Of a stretch of DNA of 64,000 nucleotides, positions 62,701 to 64,000 are shown piece after piece. Each line of letters begins with the position of its first letter. The first letter of the stretch is position 1. Below the pieces are notes generated by a model. The model worked only from the letters and a program-made list of their open reading frames with translations, ran no database searches and was not told the origin of the DNA. Source of the stretch: Salipiger bermudensis HTCC2601 (GTDB taxonomy: Bacteria; Pseudomonadota; Alphaproteobacteria; Rhodobacterales; Rhodobacteraceae); contig NZ_DS022277.1 of assembly GCF_000153725.1 (NCBI RefSeq), positions 377,437-441,436 on the forward strand, read 5' to 3'. A program made the translations under genes and the position numbers.

Positions 62701-63986
62701 TGACCTACAGCGTGCAGACCGGCCCGACCAACGGGACGGCGACGTTCAACGCCCTGGGCGAGCTGATCTACACCCCCGCTCCCGACTTTTTCGGCAGCGA
62801 CAGCTTCACGCTGCTCGTAGATGACGGAAATGGCGGGACGGACACAGCGGTGGTCAATGTCACGGTCGATCCGGTCAACGACGCCCCGATCGCCGTTGAC
62901 GACAGCGAGTTCACGGTGGCCGGCGCGCCGATGGGCATCGACGTCCTCGACAACGACAGCGATCCGGATGGCGATACGCTCTACATCGACAGTGTCACCC
63001 AGGGCAGCAACGGCACCGTAACCACCGATGACAACCTGACGCCGGGCGATCCCAGCGACGATACGGTCGTCTACACCCCCGATGCCGGCTTCACCGGAAC
63101 CGACAGCTTCACCTACACCATTCGCGACGGCAACGGCGGCACCGCCACCGCGACCGTGACGATGGACGTCAATGCAACGGCAACGGGCGGCGTCGATGTC
63201 TCTGGCGGCAGCGGCAGCGACGGTCTGACCGGCAGCGACGGCGACGACACAATCAACGGCTTCGGCGGAGACGACATCATCTTCGGCGGCGACGGAGACG
63301 ACGACGTCAAGGGCGGCTCCGGAGAGGACTCGGTCAAGGGCAATGACGGCGACGACCGCATCCTCGCCGGCGCGGGCGACGACACCGTGATCGGCGGTGC
63401 TGGCGACGACACCCTCGCTGGTGGCGGCGGCAACGACCTGCTCAATGGCAATGTCGGCAACGACAAGCTGCTCGGCGGCACCGGCGATGATAGCCTCTTC
63501 GGCGGCGCTGGCGACGATACCGCGTCCGGTGGAACCGGGGCCGATGTCGTGAGAGGCAACGCCGGCAACGACCTGCTGCGCGGCAATGGCGGCAACGACA
63601 CCATCTTCGGTGGCGATGACGACGACATCGTCCTGGGCGGTTCCGGCGACGACCTCATCAAGGGTCAATCCGGCGAAGACCGCCTGTTCGGCAATGCCGG
63701 GAACGACACCATCATCGGCGGCGACGGCAACGACACGATCTTTGGCGGCGCTGGCGACGACTTGCTCGTCGGCGGGTTCGGAAGCGATGAGTTCCGCTTC
63801 AAGTCGGGAAGCACCGGAGCCTCGCGGATCTCCGACTTCGATATGGCTCAGGACCAGATCAACGCGGGCGGCGTCGCGCTCGCCAGCGTCGTCGCGGTCG
63901 GCTCGGATGCGCTGGTCACGCTCGACAATGGCGGCACCATCCTGTTCTCGGGGCTCACGGTGCTCGAGGTCGAGTCGCTGTTCTGA
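53757..63986 (+). CDS. Giant RTX/cadherin-like calcium-binding adhesin
   Basis: A 3,409-residue secreted protein with no N-terminal signal peptide, as expected for type I secretion. About residues 1-1500 are RTX-type GGxGxDxxx repeats arranged as four modules, each with a Tyr-rich insert (RLWYVSGESI, SIRYYNYHNDAV, SYDYNNGNLSYDL). From about 1510 to 3140 there are tandem cadherin-like/VCBS-type repeats (NEDxxxNxxVLxNDSD...DSFTYTxSDGNGG), interrupted by a laminin-B-like domain (about 2080-2245; TDLEGWTVTGDV, YWYWVAPAAYLGD) and a Calx-beta domain (about 2630-2735; ITVDEGAGTATFTVTRSG). A final RTX block (about 3146-3390) leads to the C-terminal LEVESLF-type secretion end. It probably folds in calcium outside the cell and mediates adhesion or biofilm. 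No exporter genes are in the window. Confidence 0.92.
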   Translation: MPIFTGTSNDDTLPGSNSDDTINGLAGNDIINALDGNDSVEAGAGNDSVEGDAGNDTLIGDSGVDILHGGDGDDSIDGGTEGDTLYGDDGNDTILGGDGNDYSYDSNRDSGDDSIDMGAGDDTVYDAEGNNTVLGGDGNDRLWYVSGESIDGGTGDDSIRYYNYHNDAVNARNVTVEGGDGNDTIQDSGSYDYNNGNLSYDLRGGAGNDIVRGSSYGDTIDGGADDDSLAGNSGNDSMTGGTGDDTLSGGNDDDTLEGEAGDDILQGDRGDDLLDGGSGGETNGDVAQFTGVRANYLILDNGGGTLRVVDRAGTYGDDTVSNVETLRFSDGDIAVSGLALGAASAGTAGGDSLDGTSGDDSIDGLAGDDTINGLGGNDSLNGDADADSISGGDGSDIVNGGDGDDTLEGDAGTDSLFGGAGDDSVVGGTEDDTLYGDDGNDTLEGGDGNDYSYDSTRDTGDDSIDMGAGDDTVYDAEGNNTILGGDGNDRLWYVSGESIDGGTGDDSIRYYNYHNDAVNARNVTIEGGDGNDTIQDSGSYDYNNGNLSYDLRGGAGNDTVRGSSYGDTIDGGADDDSLAGNSGNDSMTGGTGNDSMSGGNDDDTLEGGDGDDTLRGDNGNDSLLGGAGLDALYGGNGDDTIDGGTPGGGGDIAYFNSARAGFTITTGALGEATVVGEGTDIITGVSILRFTDQDVVIGTNPGTNFTGTSGADTFEGGEGDDTATGLGGNDTFNGNGGNDSLLGGADSDELGGGLGNDFLSGGTENDTLYGDDGDDTLEGGDGDDYSYNSGRDSGDDSIDMGAGDDTVYDADGNNTVLGGDGNDRLWYVSGESIDGGTGDDSIRYYNYHNDAVNARNVTVEGGDGNDTIQDHGSYDYNNGNLSYDLRGGAGNDTVRGSSYGDTIDGGADDDSLAGNNGNDSMTGGTGNDSMSGGTGDDTLEGGDGDDTLVGDQGNDSLDGGSGGETSGDVAQFSGDRSNYLILDNGGGTLRVVDRTGTYGDDTVSNVETLRFGDGDVAVSGLTLGTIVTGTPGADSLDGTAGDDSIDALAGDDTVNGLAGNDSINGDEDADSISGGDGADIVNGDDGDDTLEGDAGTDSLFGGAGDDSVVGGSDDDTLYGDDGNDTLEGGDGNDYSYDGNRDSGDDSIDMGAGDDTILDQEGNNTVLGGDGNDRLWYVSGESIDGGTGDDSIRYYNYHNDAVNARNVTVEGGDGNDTIQDHGSYDYNNGNLSYDLRGGAGNDTVRGSSYGDTIDGGADDDSLAGNNGDDTIFGGTGDDSLEGNNGNDSLLGGDGDDIFHQNAYSGTGDDTIDGGADNSGSGSDGDVAVYRGNRGDYSIVGTATGLQVINLTGNGDGTDVVYNVERLRFADGDVVVANGLTGSLVTGSPGDDSLVGTILNDTIEGYAGNDTIVALAGEDDIDAGDGDDTIEAGEQNDTVDAGAGDDTIRGGGGDDSIDGGTGTDTAVFSGDLADYTITGDGSASTVTGPDGTDVLTNVRVLQFDDQSYAFNNAPQPVSDSVATNEDSFIDIPLADLLINDSDPDGDPLSITGVQNATNGTLQLFASFVRFTPASNFNGTANFEVIVSDGFETATSTVTVAVAAVNDLPTVANDSATTNEDTAVNIDVLANDSDVEDGTALTVTAVGTTGAGVAVIESDNTVTFTPNADFNGAASFSYTVEDSDGGSRSGTVFVTVSPVNDAPVATDDSGSTAAATPVSVDVLANDSDVDGDPVLLDSVGTASNGTVSIDDMGTPGDASDDRVVYTPDGGFSGSDSFTYTISDGNGGTDTATVTVSVSGPSNSAPVAGDDSVNRNEDSGTQNIDVTGNDSDPDGDSLTYSLVSGVSNGTLTPVSNGVWAYAPQTNFNGTDSFTYEVSDGNGGTDQATVTITVAPVNDDPVAIDDAVVTTEDNAVNVAVLTNDSDVDGDTLSVASATNGSNGTTTVEADGTITYTPDADFNGTDSFTYTVSDGNGGTDTAAVAVTVSPVNDAPDAIDDVAATSVDTAVNIGVLGNDGDVDGDTLSVASATNGSNGSTTVEADGTITYTPNASFTGSDSFTYTVSDGNGGTDTATVDVSVSAPADIVSTFDTDLEGWTVTGDVTGLQWVASGGNPDGHIEATDLATGPYWYWVAPAAYLGDRSAYSGGTLSFDLRSTGSGGAANGAGDLVLSGAGLTLVLDIGAADGNWGSFSAFMDTRSDWRLNSESGSVATQAQIDAVMADLQSLQIRGEYLNGVDVGSLDNVVLALPAPNSAPVAGNDLYSVSEDTNGSANAALGVLQNDSDADGDPLTVSLVSDVSNGTLTLNSDGSFSYRGNADFNGTDSFTYEVSDGRGGTDQATAQITVFPVNDDPVAVDDAVVTAEDNAVNVAVLSNDSDVDGDTLSVASATNGSNGTTTVEADGTITYTPDANFNGTDSFTYTISDGNGGTDTAAVAVTVTSVNNAPVAVDDAVVTAEDNAVNVAVLSNDSDVDGDTLSVASATNGSNGTTTVEADGTITYTPDANFNGTDSFTYTISDGNGGTDTAAVAVTVTSVDDAPVAVDDSYSTGFETVLNVPAAGVLDNDFDIDGDPLILATFAQATNGFALLFADGSFTYTPDAGFSGLDSFEYDLADGQGGIVTATVEITVAGPVSSFSIGDITVDEGAGTATFTVTRSGNTSVESDVLTVGFADGSATDPADYTAGLFLPFTFAAGQTTTTISTGIVDDAIVEGDESFFLQLRDANTTALLASGQATITDNDVANSPPDAVDDAAGVFEDTTLTGSVAGNDSDPDGDSLTYALVSDVSNGSLTLQSDGTISYTPDADYNGPDSFTYEASDGNGGTDQATVSLNVIAVNDAPVAVDDTGSVSEDGPAANLGSPLLNDTDVDLDTISIIAFAGVASTDAGFFDTPVLLPSGATVTLNSATGEFSYDPNGAFEDLAVGASTTDSFTYTISDGNGGTDTATVTVTIDGANDAPVYGDFGVTTNEDTGVVVPFETATDVDGDSLTYSVQTGPTNGTATFNALGELIYTPAPDFFGSDSFTLLVDDGNGGTDTAVVNVTVDPVNDAPIAVDDSEFTVAGAPMGIDVLDNDSDPDGDTLYIDSVTQGSNGTVTTDDNLTPGDPSDDTVVYTPDAGFTGTDSFTYTIRDGNGGTATATVTMDVNATATGGVDVSGGSGSDGLTGSDGDDTINGFGGDDIIFGGDGDDDVKGGSGEDSVKGNDGDDRILAGAGDDTVIGGAGDDTLAGGGGNDLLNGNVGNDKLLGGTGDDSLFGGAGDDTASGGTGADVVRGNAGNDLLRGNGGNDTIFGGDDDDIVLGGSGDDLIKGQSGEDRLFGNAGNDTIIGGDGNDTIFGGAGDDLLVGGFGSDEFRFKSGSTGASRISDFDMAQDQINAGGVALASVVAVGSDALVTLDNGGTILFSGLTVLEVESLF
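54003..54485 (+). repeat. RTX core repeat R1 (module A)
   Basis: First of four near-identical cores starting DTLYGDDGND and containing RLWYVSGES, RYYNYHND and SYDYNNGNLSYDL. Reference Trp codon at 54183; distance to the next core 1,047 bp. Confidence 0.85.
55050..55532 (+). repeat. RTX core repeat R2 (module B)
   Basis: Second core; reference Trp codon at 55230; distance to the next core 1,002 bp. Shares IQDSGSYDY and AGNSGND with R1. Confidence 0.85.
56052..56534 (+). repeat. RTX core repeat R3 (module A')
   Basis: Third core; reference Trp codon at 56232; distance to the next core 1,047 bp as for R1. Shares IQDHGSYDY and AGNNGD/ND with R4. Its downstream flank copies that of R1 (NYLILDNGGGTLRVVDR). 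Confidence 0.85.
57099..57555 (+). repeat. RTX core repeat R4 (module B')
   Basis: Fourth core; reference Trp codon at 57279. Downstream flank diverges (GDVAVYRGNRGDYSIVG). Confidence 0.85.
60804..61361 (+). repeat. Two tandem 279-bp cadherin-like repeats, nearly identical
   Basis: Copies 60804-61082 and 61083-61361. They are identical over about the first 265 bp except for one base seen (GGAACCGACAGC versus GGCACCGACAGC), encoding VDDAVVTAEDNAVNVAVLSN and the rest of a 93-residue repeat. The identity implies a very recent duplication or homogenisation. Confidence 0.85.
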
Positions 63987-64000
63987 TCATCGAGGCGGGC

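Overview
The window is GC-rich DNA whose genes are dense, often divergently paired, and mostly preceded by GGAGG-type ribosome binding sites. Two TRAP-type solute transporters, many CaiB-type CoA transferases, a multi-subunit molybdenum hydroxylase and a giant RTX protein together suggest a marine alphaproteobacterium of the Rhodobacteraceae/Roseobacter type. That placement is an inference from gene content; no rRNA or other marker gene is present. I see no insertion sequences, tRNAs or CRISPR arrays.

Positions 1-46,000 are one long catabolic island. From left to right it holds a partial SCP2-like thiolase, a zinc alcohol dehydrogenase, a molybdenum hydroxylase whose large subunit is separated from its FAD and [2Fe-2S] subunits by a metallo-beta-lactamase-fold lactonase, TRAP transporter 1, a MaoC hydratase, two SnoaL-like proteins, TRAP transporter 2, a hotdog thioesterase and a DMT exporter. 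These are followed by a CoA transferase, a five-gene acyl-CoA oxidation operon (CitE-like lyase, acyl-CoA ligase, acyl-CoA dehydrogenase, thiolase, enoyl-CoA hydratase), an SDR with an MFS exporter, an aldehyde dehydrogenase, an SDR with a third SnoaL-like protein, a GntR regulator, and an SDR with two more family III CoA transferases (one alpha-methylacyl-CoA-racemase-like). The island ends with etfB-etfA, a cytochrome P450, a CMD-family protein, a 40-residue ORF behind a strong hairpin, MmgE/PrpD, 3-hydroxyacyl-CoA dehydrogenase, a GntR/UTRA regulator, a thiolase and a LuxR-type regulator.

The genes read as a pathway: uptake by TRAP transporters; oxidation of the skeleton by the P450, molybdenum hydroxylase and dehydrogenases; activation by CoA ligase and CoA transferases; epimerisation by a racemase-like enzyme; then beta-oxidation with electrons passed to ETF. 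The racemase-like, P450 and SCP2-thiolase-like genes suggest a methyl-branched, alicyclic, terpenoid or steroid-like acid, but the substrate cannot be read from the sequence. Many of the promoter regions in this island carry a hexamer CATAGG/CCTATG, in five places as a 17-bp inverted repeat. I propose it as a shared operator of an island-wide regulon.

Positions 46,800-47,400 look like a decay scar: a frameshifted C-terminal GntR/FCD fragment and an unidentified C-terminal fragment lie back to back. Beyond it are an aminotransferase and an alcohol dehydrogenase divergent from an Lrp/AsnC regulator, a PaaI-type thioesterase, a membrane O-acyltransferase with an SGNH domain, and a 3,409-residue RTX adhesin-like protein (53,757-63,986). 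The adhesin is built from an ABAB array of about 1-kb RTX repeats, cadherin-like repeats, a laminin-B-like domain, a Calx-beta domain and a C-terminal RTX block.
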